A stretch of 64,000 nt of DNA from Candidatus Contendibacter sp. (GTDB taxonomy: Bacteria; Pseudomonadota; Gammaproteobacteria; Competibacterales; Competibacteraceae), in NCBI GenBank assembly GCA_029624765.1, contig JARSSO010000020.1:1-64000 (forward strand). Reading direction: 5' to 3'. The translations under genes were made by a program, and so were the position numbers. Positions 43,977-52,804 of the stretch are shown piece by piece. The notes beneath the pieces are model-generated. The model had not been told where the DNA came from and did no database searches. It saw only the letters and a list, made by a program, of their open reading frames with translations. The stretch's first letter is position 1. The number at the start of each line of letters is the position of its first letter.

Positions 43977-44172
43977 CTTCCTTCAGGATTCTTGTCGATA
44001 ACCGACGGCAATTCACGCCGCTCCAGCGCACGGGAGGTTCCCACATGCTCATATCAGAACACGCCGTCATGTGACGCCTTCCGGGCGGTCTCCGGAAGGC
44101 ACTGGTTGTCTTCCGAGTCTGCTTTCCGATCTGGGAAAACCCTGGGTGACAACCGTCATCCAGGGTTTTTTA
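43977..44172 (+). ncRNA. Structured rtcB leader or small RNA
   Basis: An approx. 195-base transcript predicted from the promoter to the terminator at 44136-44172. It has a 9-bp hairpin GCCTTCCGG/CCGGAAGGC (44076-44100). GGTTGTC (44104-44110) is complementary to GACAACC (44148-44154) in the terminator loop, so an alternative pairing or pseudoknot could control termination. It does not match a riboswitch known to me. It may be an independent sRNA or an attenuator for rtcB. Confidence 0.5.
44136..44172 (+). terminator. Terminator/attenuator just before rtcB
   Basis: Perfect 10-bp stem AAAACCCTGG/CCAGGGTTTT (44136-44145 with 44160-44169), 14-base loop, T-run TTTTTT. It lies only about 40 bases before the rtcB ATG. 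Confidence 0.85.
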
Positions 44173-44212
44173 CATGGAGGAGCCGGACTCTCCATTACCG
44201 CGAGCAGCGATC

Positions 44213-45412
44213 ATGCCCATCAGGAAAACCATTACCAAGGGCCGGGTTCCCGTCAAAATCTATACCGACGACGTGGATCCGCAGGCCATCAATCAGTTGC
44301 TCAATGTCGCGCAACTGCCGTTCGTCCATGGTCACGTGGCGGCGATGCCCGATGTCCACGTTGGTATCGGCGCAACCATCGGCGCGGTTATCCCCACCAA
44401 GGGCGCCATTATCCCGGCGGCGGTAGGAGTCGATATTGGTTGCGGGATGAACGCCGTCCGCCTCAGCCTCAAGGCCAGCCAGTTACCGGACAACCTGCGG
44501 CCCACGCGCGCGGCCATCGAAGCGGCGGTGCCGGTCGGCTTCGCCATGCACGCCGACAAACCCGGCGTTCCGGCCTCGGCGGTTCGCGCCCTGGACAGCG
44601 GCCTGGACCGCATCGTCGGCAAGCACCCCGGCATCCTCAAGATGCAAAAACATGTCGAACGGATTTGGGCGCAGCAGTTGGGCACGCTGGGCGGCGGCAA
44701 TCATTTCATCGAGCTGTGCCTGGACGAAAACCAGGACGTGTGGGTGATGCTGCACTCCGGCAGCCGGGGCATCGGCAACATCATCGGCCGTTACTTCATC
44801 GACCTGGCGCGCAAGGACATGGGCAAGCATCTGATCAACCTGCCCGACCGCGATCTGGCCTATTTGCAGGAAGGGGCGGAGCACTTCGACGATTACGTGG
44901 AGGCGGTGCGCTGGGCGCAGGATTACGCCATGACCAATCGCCGCGAGATGATGCGGCTGATCCTGGCCGCCCTGGCCCGACAACTGCCGCCGTTCACCCT
45001 GACCCAGGAGGCGATCAATTGTCATCACAATTATGTGACAGTTGAACATCATTTCGGCGAGAATTTGTTCATCACCCGCAAGGGCGCGATTCGCGCCGGC
45101 GTGGGCGACCTGGGCATCATCCCCGGCAGCATGGGAGCCCGATCCTACATCGTGCGCGGCAAGGGCGAGCCGGAGTCGTTCTGCTCCTGCGCGCATGGGG
45201 CGGGGCGGCGAATGAGCCGGGGCCAGGCCAAGAAGAAATTCGACCCGCGGGATTTGATCGCCCAGACCGCCGGGGTGGAATGCCGCAAGGACGTCGGCGT
45301 GATCGACGAGATTCCCGGCGCCTACAAGCCCATCGACGAGGTCATGGCCAATCAGACCGACCTGGTCGAGGTCGTGCATACCCTCAAGCAGGTGGTGTGC
45401 GTCAAGGGCTGA
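44213..45412 (+). CDS. rtcB: RNA ligase RtcB
   Basis: A 399-aa GTP- and Mn-dependent ligase that joins 2',3'-cyclic phosphate or 3'-phosphate ends to 5'-OH ends in RNA repair. Signatures: MPDVHVGIGATIGAVIPTKG, AAVGVDIGCGMN (metal Cys), GGGNHFIEL, LHSGSRGIGN, INCHHNYVT and CAHGAGRRMSR, with the guanylylated His at residue 328. The start at 44213 (MPIRKTITKGRVPVKIYTDD) fits family starts better than the ATG at 44174, which lies at the edge of the terminator. Regulation through the leader is likely. Confidence 0.95.
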   Translation: MPIRKTITKGRVPVKIYTDDVDPQAINQLLNVAQLPFVHGHVAAMPDVHVGIGATIGAVIPTKGAIIPAAVGVDIGCGMNAVRLSLKASQLPDNLRPTRAAIEAAVPVGFAMHADKPGVPASAVRALDSGLDRIVGKHPGILKMQKHVERIWAQQLGTLGGGNHFIELCLDENQDVWVMLHSGSRGIGNIIGRYFIDLARKDMGKHLINLPDRDLAYLQEGAEHFDDYVEAVRWAQDYAMTNRREMMRLILAALARQLPPFTLTQEAINCHHNYVTVEHHFGENLFITRKGAIRAGVGDLGIIPGSMGARSYIVRGKGEPESFCSCAHGAGRRMSRGQAKKKFDPRDLIAQTAGVECRKDVGVIDEIPGAYKPIDEVMANQTDLVEVVHTLKQVVCVKG

Positions 45413-45440
45413 CCACGCGCACGCCATGGAGAACAGCGCC

Positions 45441-45596
45441 ATGGGAAAAATCATCCAGCGGCCACGCCGCAACCCGGTCGCCGCCGCGCCGATCCTGCGC
45501 AAGGGCGGCGCGCACCAAAAGTCCAAGACGGTGGAGCGGGCCGAGGTCCGCGTCCAGTTGTGGCGAGAAAGCGCCGAATGGCGGCGGCCACGCTAA
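45441..45596 (+). CDS. Small basic conserved-looking protein after rtcB
   Basis: A 51-aa protein, MGKIIQRPRRNPVAAAPILR then KGGAHQKSKTVERAEVRVQL. The ATG at 45441 follows GGAG by 9 bases; 45426 is an alternative. It is 28 bases after rtcB, so likely cotranscribed. Basic composition suggests RNA contact. The family is not recognised. Confidence 0.6.
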   Translation: MGKIIQRPRRNPVAAAPILRKGGAHQKSKTVERAEVRVQLWRESAEWRRPR

Positions 45597-45607
45597 CCGC
45601 GCGCCGC

Positions 45608-45949
45608 TCACCAGCGCAGCAACACCCACGCCGGAATCAGTAACCCGCTCTGCAAGTCGTTGTAGCGGGTTTCCAGATTGCCGTCGCCGTCGGTATCGAC
45701 CAGATAATAGGACGCGCCCTTGGCGGGATTGATCTTGACCATGTACAGCACGCCCCCGGCGCGATACTCCTCAATGGAGCCTTGATCGCCCTGCTGGCGA
45801 ATCGTCACTTCCGGGGCCGGGACATTCTGTTCCCGCGCCGCCTCCGGGGCGCCATCGGCGATGGGTTCCAGGCCGGGGGATTTCGCGGCGTCCTGGGCCC
45901 AAGTCAGGCCCGACGCCAGGAACAACGCAATCGATAGCCGCGAACGCAT
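45608..45949 (-). CDS. DUF2782 secreted protein
   Basis: A 113-aa protein with a signal peptide (MRSRLSIALFLASGLTWAQ). The DUF2782 core is evident: TIRQQGDQGSIEEYRAGGVL, YMVKINPAKGASYYLVDTDG, and the end LIPAWVLLRW. The family is a small gammaproteobacterial periplasmic group without known function. It converges with the gene after rtcB with 11 bases between. Confidence 0.85.
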   Translation of the reverse strand: MRSRLSIALFLASGLTWAQDAAKSPGLEPIADGAPEAAREQNVPAPEVTIRQQGDQGSIEEYRAGGVLYMVKINPAKGASYYLVDTDGDGNLETRYNDLQSGLLIPAWVLLRW

Positions 45950-46023
45950 GACGGATCCTTGAAAGTGGTTGGCGCGATGGAATGCGCCAGGCCACCCCCG
46001 CGGGCAAGCCCGACGCCCCCGCA

Positions 46024-46809
46024 TCATTTCCCAGCCCCGGCGATTTGTCCAGTCAGCGAAGGCTCGGTGGCGCGCGCGCGCAGGCTGTCGATGAATCGCC
46101 GAAGCCGCGGCATGTGACTGCCTTCCCAATACAGTTGACCACACTGCCGGCACTCCCAGAACGCCTCGACGTAAAGGCGGGTTTTCGGCGGCAACCGTTC
46201 CCAAACCTGACTTCGGGACACCGTCGCCAACAGTCCGTTGCAACGCGCGCACCGCTGGAACGGCTGGATCGCGCGGTAAAGGTCCAGCCGGTCGAGAACC
46301 TCCTCGATCTGTCGACGCGGATCGGTGGCGCGGACGAAAAAACCGTGCGTCACCATCGCCCGCTTCAGCAGGTCGCGGTCGCGGGTCAGGAGGATTCGTT
46401 GCTCGGCGCTGGCCAGACTCGCCAGTTCGGCGTCGTCGTAATCGTTGCGGTAGAGTGTGTCGAATCCCAACAGCCGCAGATAACGCGCCAGTTTGCCCAG
46501 ATGCACGTCCAGCACGAAGCGGGTGGTCCGCAACGGACGCAGCCGGACCCGGATCAGCGGTTGAACGTCGAACGACTCGAACAGGGGATAGACGCTGATG
46601 CGGTCCCCATGCTGGACGATGTAGGAAAAATCCACCGAATCGCCGTTGACCAGCAGCAGTTCGATTTCGGTGTGCGGAACGCCGAGGGCTTCGATCACGT
46701 CCTTGATCGAAGCGCGCCGCTGGAAATCGTGATTGAAACAAACCTTGCGCCGCTCCGGCGGCAGGAAATCGTTCAGTTCCTCGTAAAACCGGATCGAACA
46801 CTGGCTCAC
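46024..46809 (-). CDS. Ubiquitin-fold/Mut7-C RNase-domain protein
   Basis: A 261-aa protein. Residues 1-85 look like a Mut7-C-type ubiquitin-like domain (IRFYEELNDFLPPERRKVCF, LLVNGDSVDFSYIVQHGDRI). Residues about 95-180 are the Mut7-C PIN-like RNase domain (FVLDVHLGKLARYLRLLGFD, EQRILLTRDRDLL with the Asp pair), followed by a zinc ribbon (CARCNG, then CRQCGQLYW). The family is predicted to act on RNA. The substrate is unknown. Confidence 0.9.
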   Translation of the reverse strand: MSQCSIRFYEELNDFLPPERRKVCFNHDFQRRASIKDVIEALGVPHTEIELLLVNGDSVDFSYIVQHGDRISVYPLFESFDVQPLIRVRLRPLRTTRFVLDVHLGKLARYLRLLGFDTLYRNDYDDAELASLASAEQRILLTRDRDLLKRAMVTHGFFVRATDPRRQIEEVLDRLDLYRAIQPFQRCARCNGLLATVSRSQVWERLPPKTRLYVEAFWECRQCGQLYWEGSHMPRLRRFIDSLRARATEPSLTGQIAGAGK

Positions 46810-47081
46810 GGCGCGGAACCCATCGCGGCGGACGCGGCGCCTTCAAGCGCGCCAGGACGAAGTTCGCGCGCGAGGATGCTTTGACCTGACATGGCGATGC
46901 TCCTGATTTTCAACCTGTCTCAACCATAGGCCAAGCCGGGATGCGCGTCCAGGGCAATCGCGCTATATCCACATAACCCTTGGCTGGACTGGCGTTGGCC
47001 AGGCGACCGGGTTGTGATATAGGTTTTATCGATGTTTCCGCAGCCGGTTTCCCGCCGCTGCCCAACCTTGGAGGTCTTGCC

Positions 47082-47351
47082 GTGGATCACGCGCGCGTGC
47101 GAACCGATTGGCAACAGCGCGGTTTCAGTTGCGCGCTGTGGACCGATCCGCCCGGTCAGGTGTGGGCCGATTTCGTGCATCCGTTCGATGAACTGCTCGT
47201 GCTGGTCGAAGGAGAGATCGATCTGACCGTGTCCGGCCGGACGTGGCGGCCCGCGCCGGACGAAGAGGTATTGATTCCTGCGGGGGTGGCGCACACCGTG
47301 CGCAACGTGGGTGGAACGACCAGCCGATGGCTGTACGGCTATCACATCTGA
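47082..47351 (+). CDS. Cupin-domain protein
   Basis: An 89-aa single-cupin protein: WADFVHPFDELLVLVEGEID (motif 1, metal-binding His/Glu) and PAPDEEVLIPAGVAHTVRNV (motif 2 with His). GGAGG is 7 bases before a GTG at 47082, so that start is preferred to an upstream TTG-started frame (46980). Ligand not known. Confidence 0.78.
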   Translation: MDHARVRTDWQQRGFSCALWTDPPGQVWADFVHPFDELLVLVEGEIDLTVSGRTWRPAPDEEVLIPAGVAHTVRNVGGTTSRWLYGYHI

Positions 47352-47381
47352 ACGCGCGATCAGCGTCGCCAATTCCATGCC

Positions 47382-48413
47382 ATGGACCAACCGATCATGC
47401 CTTATCACGTCACCATCCAGCCGAGCGGCCATGAATTCCAGGTCACGGAAAACGAAGCGGTTTTGGACGCCGCCCTGCGCGAAAAGGGTAGCGTGCTCCC
47501 CTACGGTTGCCGCAACGGTACCTGCGGCTCCTGCATGGGCACGATTCTGGCCGGCGAGGTGAGCTATCCCGAGGGCCGGCCGCCGGGCTTGAGCGAACGC
47601 GAACAAGCCGATGGCAAGGTGTTGTTGTGCCAGGCCCGGCCACGGTCGGACTTGGTGATCGAGGCACGCGAGGTCAGGGCCGGCGGCGATATTGCGGTCA
47701 AGACCTTGCCCTGCCGGGTGGAGCGGCGCGAGTTGCTGGCCCCGGACGTGATGCGGCTGTACTTGAAACCGCCGAATACCGAGCGCCTGCAATTTCTGGC
47801 CGGGCAGTACGTGGACATCCTGTTGGCCGACGGTCGGCGGCGCAGCTTTTCCCTGGCCAATCCGCCCCACGCCGACGCACTGCTGGAACTGCATGCGCGG
47901 CGTGTGCCGGGCGGGTTCTTCACCGGTTACATATTCGACAAGATGAAGGACAAGGCGCTGTTGCGCTTTCAGGGTCCGTTGGGAACCTTCTTTCTGCGCG
48001 AGGATTCGTCGCGCCCGATCATTCTCATCGGCGGCGGCACCGGCTTCGCGCCGCTGAAGGGAATGCTCGAACACGCGTTCCACATTGGGATGGACCGGTC
48101 CCTGCATTTGTACTGGGGCGCGCGGGCCAGGGTGGATTTGTATCTGGACGAATTGCCGCGCCGGTGGGTGGAGGAGCGTCCAAATTTCCACTACACGCCG
48201 GTGCTGTCGGAACCGCGCCCGGACGATGGCTGGACCGGGCGCGTGGGCTGGGTGCACGAGGCGGTCGCCGCCGATTATCCCGACCTGAGCGGCTGCGAGG
48301 TCTACCTGAGCGGTCCGCCGCCGATGATCGAAGCCGCCAAGCCGGTGTTCGCCGCTCAGGGTTTGCCAGCGGAGCAACTCTTTTACGATTCCTTCGAGTT
48401 TTCGGCGCGTTGA
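47382..48413 (+). CDS. 2Fe-2S/FAD-dependent oxidoreductase (AscD-like)
   Basis: A 343-aa electron-transfer protein. N-terminal ferredoxin domain with YGCRNGTCGSC (Cys 43, 48, 51) and a fourth Cys in LLCQARP. Then an FAD-binding domain (RRSFSLANPP) and NAD-binding domain (IILIGGGTGFAPLKGMLEHA, CEVYLSGPPPM). Such proteins are commonly annotated as CDP-6-deoxy-delta-3,4-glucoseen reductase, but without a dedicated sugar cluster here the substrate is unclear. An internal ATG at 47397 is an alternative start. Confidence 0.9.
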   Translation: MDQPIMPYHVTIQPSGHEFQVTENEAVLDAALREKGSVLPYGCRNGTCGSCMGTILAGEVSYPEGRPPGLSEREQADGKVLLCQARPRSDLVIEAREVRAGGDIAVKTLPCRVERRELLAPDVMRLYLKPPNTERLQFLAGQYVDILLADGRRRSFSLANPPHADALLELHARRVPGGFFTGYIFDKMKDKALLRFQGPLGTFFLREDSSRPIILIGGGTGFAPLKGMLEHAFHIGMDRSLHLYWGARARVDLYLDELPRRWVEERPNFHYTPVLSEPRPDDGWTGRVGWVHEAVAADYPDLSGCEVYLSGPPPMIEAAKPVFAAQGLPAEQLFYDSFEFSAR

Positions 48414-48545
48414 AGACGGTCCATGGGAATAGCCAGTACCCCGGCAAGGAGGGTATAGTCTTCAAATCATCAGGCCACCCGAATCTTTCCCGGCGTTCGC
48501 GGGTCAAAACTCCCGCTGAATGACCGGTCCCAGCCCAATTTCACC

Positions 48546-49064
48546 ATGAAACGCTTCCTGCAACGCTATCTGCCCGATCCCCAGGAGCTGCGCGCTCATA
48601 AAAGCCTGCGCTTTCTGGGCGATCTGCTGCACGACCCCCGCCTGTGGCATTTCGGCCGTCGTCCCACCGTGCTCGGATTGGCGGTGGGCATGTTTTTCGC
48701 CTTTGTGCCGTTCCCCTGGCAGATGTTGCTCGCCGCCGTGACCGCCACCTGGTTGCGGTTCAACTTGCCGGTGGCGGTGGCCATGGTGTGGATCACCAAT
48801 CCGCTGACCGTTCCACCCATCGCCTTCGCTAACTACCACTTCGGCGTTTGGTTGCTGGGGCGGTCGCCGGAGCCCTGGACGTTCGAACCCTCGCTGGACT
48901 GGTTGCTGCAACAGGCCGATACGGTGGGTCTGCCCCTGCTGGTCGGGTCGATGGCGACCGCCGTGGTGGCCGGCATCCTGACCTTCTGTATCGGGCATCT
49001 GCTCTGGCGCTGGCATATCGTCGCCAGGTTCCGCCGCCGGCGGATTGCGGCTGGCCCGATTTGA
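48546..49064 (+). CDS. DUF2062 membrane protein
   Basis: A 172-aa protein with the DUF2062 pattern: LWHFGRRPTVLGLAVGMFFA, FVPFPWQMLLAAVTATWLRF, NLPVAVAMVWITNPLTVPPI, and a C-terminal membrane segment. Three or four membrane passes. It has a typical family length and no known function. Confidence 0.88.
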   Translation: MKRFLQRYLPDPQELRAHKSLRFLGDLLHDPRLWHFGRRPTVLGLAVGMFFAFVPFPWQMLLAAVTATWLRFNLPVAVAMVWITNPLTVPPIAFANYHFGVWLLGRSPEPWTFEPSLDWLLQQADTVGLPLLVGSMATAVVAGILTFCIGHLLWRWHIVARFRRRRIAAGPI

Positions 49065-49157
49065 AGCCGCCCGCCAGGGCGGCGCCCGTTTTTCCCGCAT
49101 TTCTCCCCCGGCGCCTGCCCTCCCTGGCGGGCACCCTCCCTGAAGGTACTGTTTGGC

Positions 49158-51080
49158 ATGTCACCCCCCATCACGCAATTTGAAGAATTGGCGCTGTCGC
49201 CGCCGCTGCTCCAGACCCTGAAGGAAGTGGGCTACGAAGCCCCATCGCCCATTCAGGCGGCCTGCATTCCCCCGCTCCTCGCCGGCCACGATCTGATTGG
49301 CCAGGCCCAGACCGGCACCGGCAAGACCGCCGCGTTCGCTCTGCCGCTGCTGGAGCGGCTGGACTTGACCGACCGCCAGCCGCAGGTCCTGGTGCTGACG
49401 CCGACGCGCGAACTGGCGATCCAGGTGGCCGAGGCGTTCCAGAGCTACGCCCGTCATCTGCCCGATTTTCACGTTTTGCCCATTTACGGCGGCCAGAGCA
49501 TGAGCCTCCAGCTTCGCCATCTGCGCCGCGGCGTTCATGTGGTGGTCGGCACGCCGGGGCGGATCATGGATCATCTGCGCCGGGAAACTCTGACGCTGGA
49601 CGGCCTGCGCAGCGTGGTGCTGGACGAGGCCGACGAGATGCTGCGGATGGGTTTCATCGAGGATGTGGACTGGATTCTCGAAAAAACCCCGGCGGAGAAG
49701 CAGGTGGCCCTGTTTTCCGCCACCATGCCCGAACCGATCCGCCGGGTGGCGCACCGCCATCTGCGCGAGCCTCGGGAAGTCAAGATTCAGACCCGCACCG
49801 CCACCGTCGCCACCGTCCGGCAGCGCTACTGTCAGGTCGGCGTTCAGCACAAGTTGGAAGCCCTGACCCGGGTGCTGGAGGTGGAGGAAACCGACGCCGT
49901 GCTCATTTTCGTGCGCACCAAGATCGCCGCGACCGAGTTGGCGGAACGGCTGGAGGCGCGCGGTTATCCCAGCGCCGCCCTGCACGGCGACATGACCCAG
50001 GCGCTGCGCGAGAAGACCATCGAACAGTTGCGCGGCGGCGGCCTGGACATCATGGTCGCGACCGACGTGGCGGCGCGGGGGCTGGACGTACAGCGCATCA
50101 GCCACGTCGTCAACTACGATATTCCCTCCGATACCGAAGCCTACATCCACCGCATCGGCCGCACCGGCCGGGCGGGCCGCGCCGGCGAGGCCATCCTGTT
50201 CGTCGCGCCGCGCGAGATGCGCATGTTGCGCGTCATCGAGAAGGCGACCCGCCAGCCGATCACCCCGATGCAGCCGCCTTCCCAGGCCGCCATCGCGGGC
50301 CACCGTCTGAACCGGTTCAAGCAGAAAATCCTCGACACGCTGGCCGCCCAGGAGCTGAGCTTTTTTCAGGACGTGGTCGGCCAGCTCGAACGGGAACAGG
50401 ACATCGGCGCCCGGGATATCGCCGCCGCGCTGGCGTACCTGATGCAGCGCGACCGCCCGTTACAATTGCCGGAGGGCGCGGAGGCGAAACCGCCCCGCCC
50501 CCAAGCGGCGGACGAGACGCGCGACCGCGCCGAGCCAGCCGATCGTCCAACCCGACGGCGGGAACGGCTTGGGGAATCGGCCGATTCCACAGCGAAACCG
50601 ACCCGCCCGCGAGCGGTGGACGGGACGCGCGACCGCGCGGAGCCGGCTGACCGCTCAACCCGACAGCGGGAGCGGCCCAAGGAATCTACCGAGTTTGAAG
50701 TGATGCGCTATCGGCTGGAAGTGGGGCACCAGCACGGCGCGACGCCGCAGAATATCGTGGGCGCCATCGCCAACGAAGCCGGTATCGAAAGCCGCTACAT
50801 CGGCCGCATTGAAATTCACGACGATCACAGCACCGTGGATTTGCCCACCGGCATGCCGGAAGAGATCTTCCAGCATCTTAAAAAAGTGCGGGTCCGGCAG
50901 CATCCCTTGAATATCAGCCGTCTTGGCCGTCCTGGCCCCTCCGGGCCGGACCGCGCGGGAAGACGCTCGGTTCTGGACAAGGCGGAAGCAGGGGTAAAAC
51001 CGTCCAGGAGCGCCAAAACCAATCCCGTCGACCGGGAGGCCAAAACCGCCAGCCGACGCCAACGGGAAATCAAGTCGTAA
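49158..51080 (+). CDS. DEAD-box RNA helicase, CsdA/DeaD type
   Basis: A 640-aa ATP-dependent RNA helicase of the type that unwinds structured RNA during ribosome assembly or cold adaptation. Q motif (FEELALSPPLLQTLKEVGYE), Walker A AQTGTGKTAA, DEAD box VVLDEADEML, SAT in FSATMPEPIR and HRIGRTGRAGR are present. After residue 430 a charged linker with a duplicated segment (TRDRAEPADR twice) precedes a DbpA-like RNA-binding domain (RYRLEVGHQHGATPQNIVGA, then ISRLG end). Architecture and length fit CsdA. Confidence 0.93.
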   Translation: MSPPITQFEELALSPPLLQTLKEVGYEAPSPIQAACIPPLLAGHDLIGQAQTGTGKTAAFALPLLERLDLTDRQPQVLVLTPTRELAIQVAEAFQSYARHLPDFHVLPIYGGQSMSLQLRHLRRGVHVVVGTPGRIMDHLRRETLTLDGLRSVVLDEADEMLRMGFIEDVDWILEKTPAEKQVALFSATMPEPIRRVAHRHLREPREVKIQTRTATVATVRQRYCQVGVQHKLEALTRVLEVEETDAVLIFVRTKIAATELAERLEARGYPSAALHGDMTQALREKTIEQLRGGGLDIMVATDVAARGLDVQRISHVVNYDIPSDTEAYIHRIGRTGRAGRAGEAILFVAPREMRMLRVIEKATRQPITPMQPPSQAAIAGHRLNRFKQKILDTLAAQELSFFQDVVGQLEREQDIGARDIAAALAYLMQRDRPLQLPEGAEAKPPRPQAADETRDRAEPADRPTRRRERLGESADSTAKPTRPRAVDGTRDRAEPADRSTRQRERPKESTEFEVMRYRLEVGHQHGATPQNIVGAIANEAGIESRYIGRIEIHDDHSTVDLPTGMPEEIFQHLKKVRVRQHPLNISRLGRPGPSGPDRAGRRSVLDKAEAGVKPSRSAKTNPVDREAKTASRRQREIKS

Positions 51081-51111
51081 TCCAGCCAACCCAAGAGGAG
51101 TCGCGTCGATC

Positions 51112-51747
51112 ATGTTGACGGTTTACGGTTGCACGAATACCCGGTCCAGCCGGGTGCTATGGGCGCTGGAGGAAGCCGGCGTGGACTATGAGTACGTGGC
51201 GATCGATCTGCGCGCGGGCGCCGGCTGGAAACCGGAGTACCTGGCGCTCAACCCCGGCGGCAAGGTGCCGACCCTGGTGGATGGCGAAATGGTGTTGACC
51301 GAGTCGGCGGCGATCTGCACCTACGTCGGCGACCGTTTTCCCGCGTCCCGGTTGACGCCGCCGGTCGGTTCGGTGGAACGCGCGCATTACGATCAATGGT
51401 GCTATTTTGCCATGAGCGAGTTGGAACAGCCTCTGTGGACTCTGGCCAAGCACACGTTCGCCCTGCCCGAGCGCCTGCGGGTTCCGGCGGTGTTCGACAC
51501 CGCGCGCTGGGAATTTTCGGTGGCGGCCAAGGTGCTCGCCCTGGGTCTGGGCCGGCGGGAGTTCGTCGTTGGCGACCACTTCACCGCCGCCGATATTCTG
51601 ATCGCCCATACCATGGCGTGGGCGCGGGCGTTCAAGCTGCCGCTGGAGCACGATCATCTGGCGGCCTACGCCGAACGGTTGCTGGCCCGTCCCGCCTGGG
51701 CGCGGACCCGCGAGCGGGAGCGGGCGGAAAGCGGCTCGAAGCCCTAG
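51112..51747 (+). CDS. Glutathione S-transferase family protein
   Basis: A 211-aa protein with a thioredoxin-like N-terminus (MLTVYGCTNTRSSRVLWALE, LNPGGKVPTLVDGEMVLTES) and helical C-terminal domain (GDHFTAADILIAHTMAWARA). It can conjugate glutathione; substrate unknown. It starts 31 bases after the helicase stop and may be cotranscribed. Confidence 0.9.
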   Translation: MLTVYGCTNTRSSRVLWALEEAGVDYEYVAIDLRAGAGWKPEYLALNPGGKVPTLVDGEMVLTESAAICTYVGDRFPASRLTPPVGSVERAHYDQWCYFAMSELEQPLWTLAKHTFALPERLRVPAVFDTARWEFSVAAKVLALGLGRREFVVGDHFTAADILIAHTMAWARAFKLPLEHDHLAAYAERLLARPAWARTRERERAESGSKP

Positions 51748-51859
51748 GGGCAGGGTGATGACCGAATCGCGCCGGGCGCGTGCTCGATTCAGGTTGAATT
51801 AAGGGGGGCGCGTTTGGAATATCCAGCCAAGTTCACGACGGTATCGAGGGAATTCATCC

Positions 51860-52759
51860 ATGGCGAAGATCATCCGTAGTTTCGTTATTCTGATGGCGAT
51901 GTCCTTCCTGATTCCGGCCGGGGTGTTGGCGCAAGACGATTTCCCAGGATTCGAACCGCGATACGCGGGTGCTGGGCCGCGTGGCGAAATTCGGATCACC
52001 AACGACTGGCGCGACGAGGTCAAGGTCACGATGTGGACGCACCGGCGCGAGCGGATCGGTGGTTTCTGGGTGCTCGAACCGGGCCAATCGGCTTTTCTGA
52101 CCGTGGACGACGACCGGATCAAGGCTCGGCCAAACTACAAGATCAAGGTCGGCTCCGATTGGGGATGGGTGGATTTGGGGAGTGTGGGTCAATTTCGCCG
52201 TGGCGTGTGGTATGTCAATGTGCGCGATATCTGGCGTGCCACGCACCAACGCGAGGGCGGTCGGGAACGGTACGAGCGGTACGACCAATATAATCGGTAT
52301 GATCAGGATGATCGGTATGACCAGGATGATCGGTATGACCGATATGACCGCCGCTTCGACAGGGAGGATCGCCGTGGGCGGGGCGAAGGCCAGCGCCGCG
52401 AGGATCATCGGCGATACGAGGACGGTTCGCGCCGCGGTGACATTCCGCCGGTTCAACCGACCCCACTACCGCGACCCATCCAGCCGACTCCAACGATCCA
52501 GTCCAAGCCGGCCCCGACGATCCGGCCGATCCAGCCGGCTCCGACGATCCAATCCAAGCCGGCGCCGACGATCCAGCCGATCCAGCCGGCCCCGACAGTG
52601 CAACCCGTCCAGTCGGTCCCGACGGCGCAGCCGAAGCCGGTCCCGATGGTGCAGCCGGTCCAGCCGACTCCAACGGCGCAGCCGAAGCCGGCCCCCCGCG
52701 AACCAAAGCGCGATAATCCGGACGAGTTGCAGACGCAACAAATCATCCCGATGAAATGA
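51860..52759 (+). CDS. Secreted repeat-rich protein
   Basis: A 299-aa protein: signal peptide (IIRSFVILMAMSFLIPAGVLA), a compact N-terminal beta domain (GEIRITNDWRDEVKVTMWTH), a tyrosine/aspartate/arginine repeat region (YDQDDRYDQDD, residues about 145-185) and a Pro/Gln-rich tail of (A/T)PTIQPIQ-type repeats. Low-complexity, presumably envelope or extracellular. No enzymatic motif. Confidence 0.75.
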   Translation: MAKIIRSFVILMAMSFLIPAGVLAQDDFPGFEPRYAGAGPRGEIRITNDWRDEVKVTMWTHRRERIGGFWVLEPGQSAFLTVDDDRIKARPNYKIKVGSDWGWVDLGSVGQFRRGVWYVNVRDIWRATHQREGGRERYERYDQYNRYDQDDRYDQDDRYDRYDRRFDREDRRGRGEGQRREDHRRYEDGSRRGDIPPVQPTPLPRPIQPTPTIQSKPAPTIRPIQPAPTIQSKPAPTIQPIQPAPTVQPVQSVPTAQPKPVPMVQPVQPTPTAQPKPAPREPKRDNPDELQTQQIIPMK

Positions 52760-52804
52760 TGGAAACGAGTCGATGATCGTTGGCATCGGAGAAGGAGCGG
52801 GGTC

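Noticed and set aside
43977..44172. A known riboswitch class in the rtcB leader
   Set aside because: I compared it by eye with common riboswitch cores and saw none; it is reported only as a structured leader.
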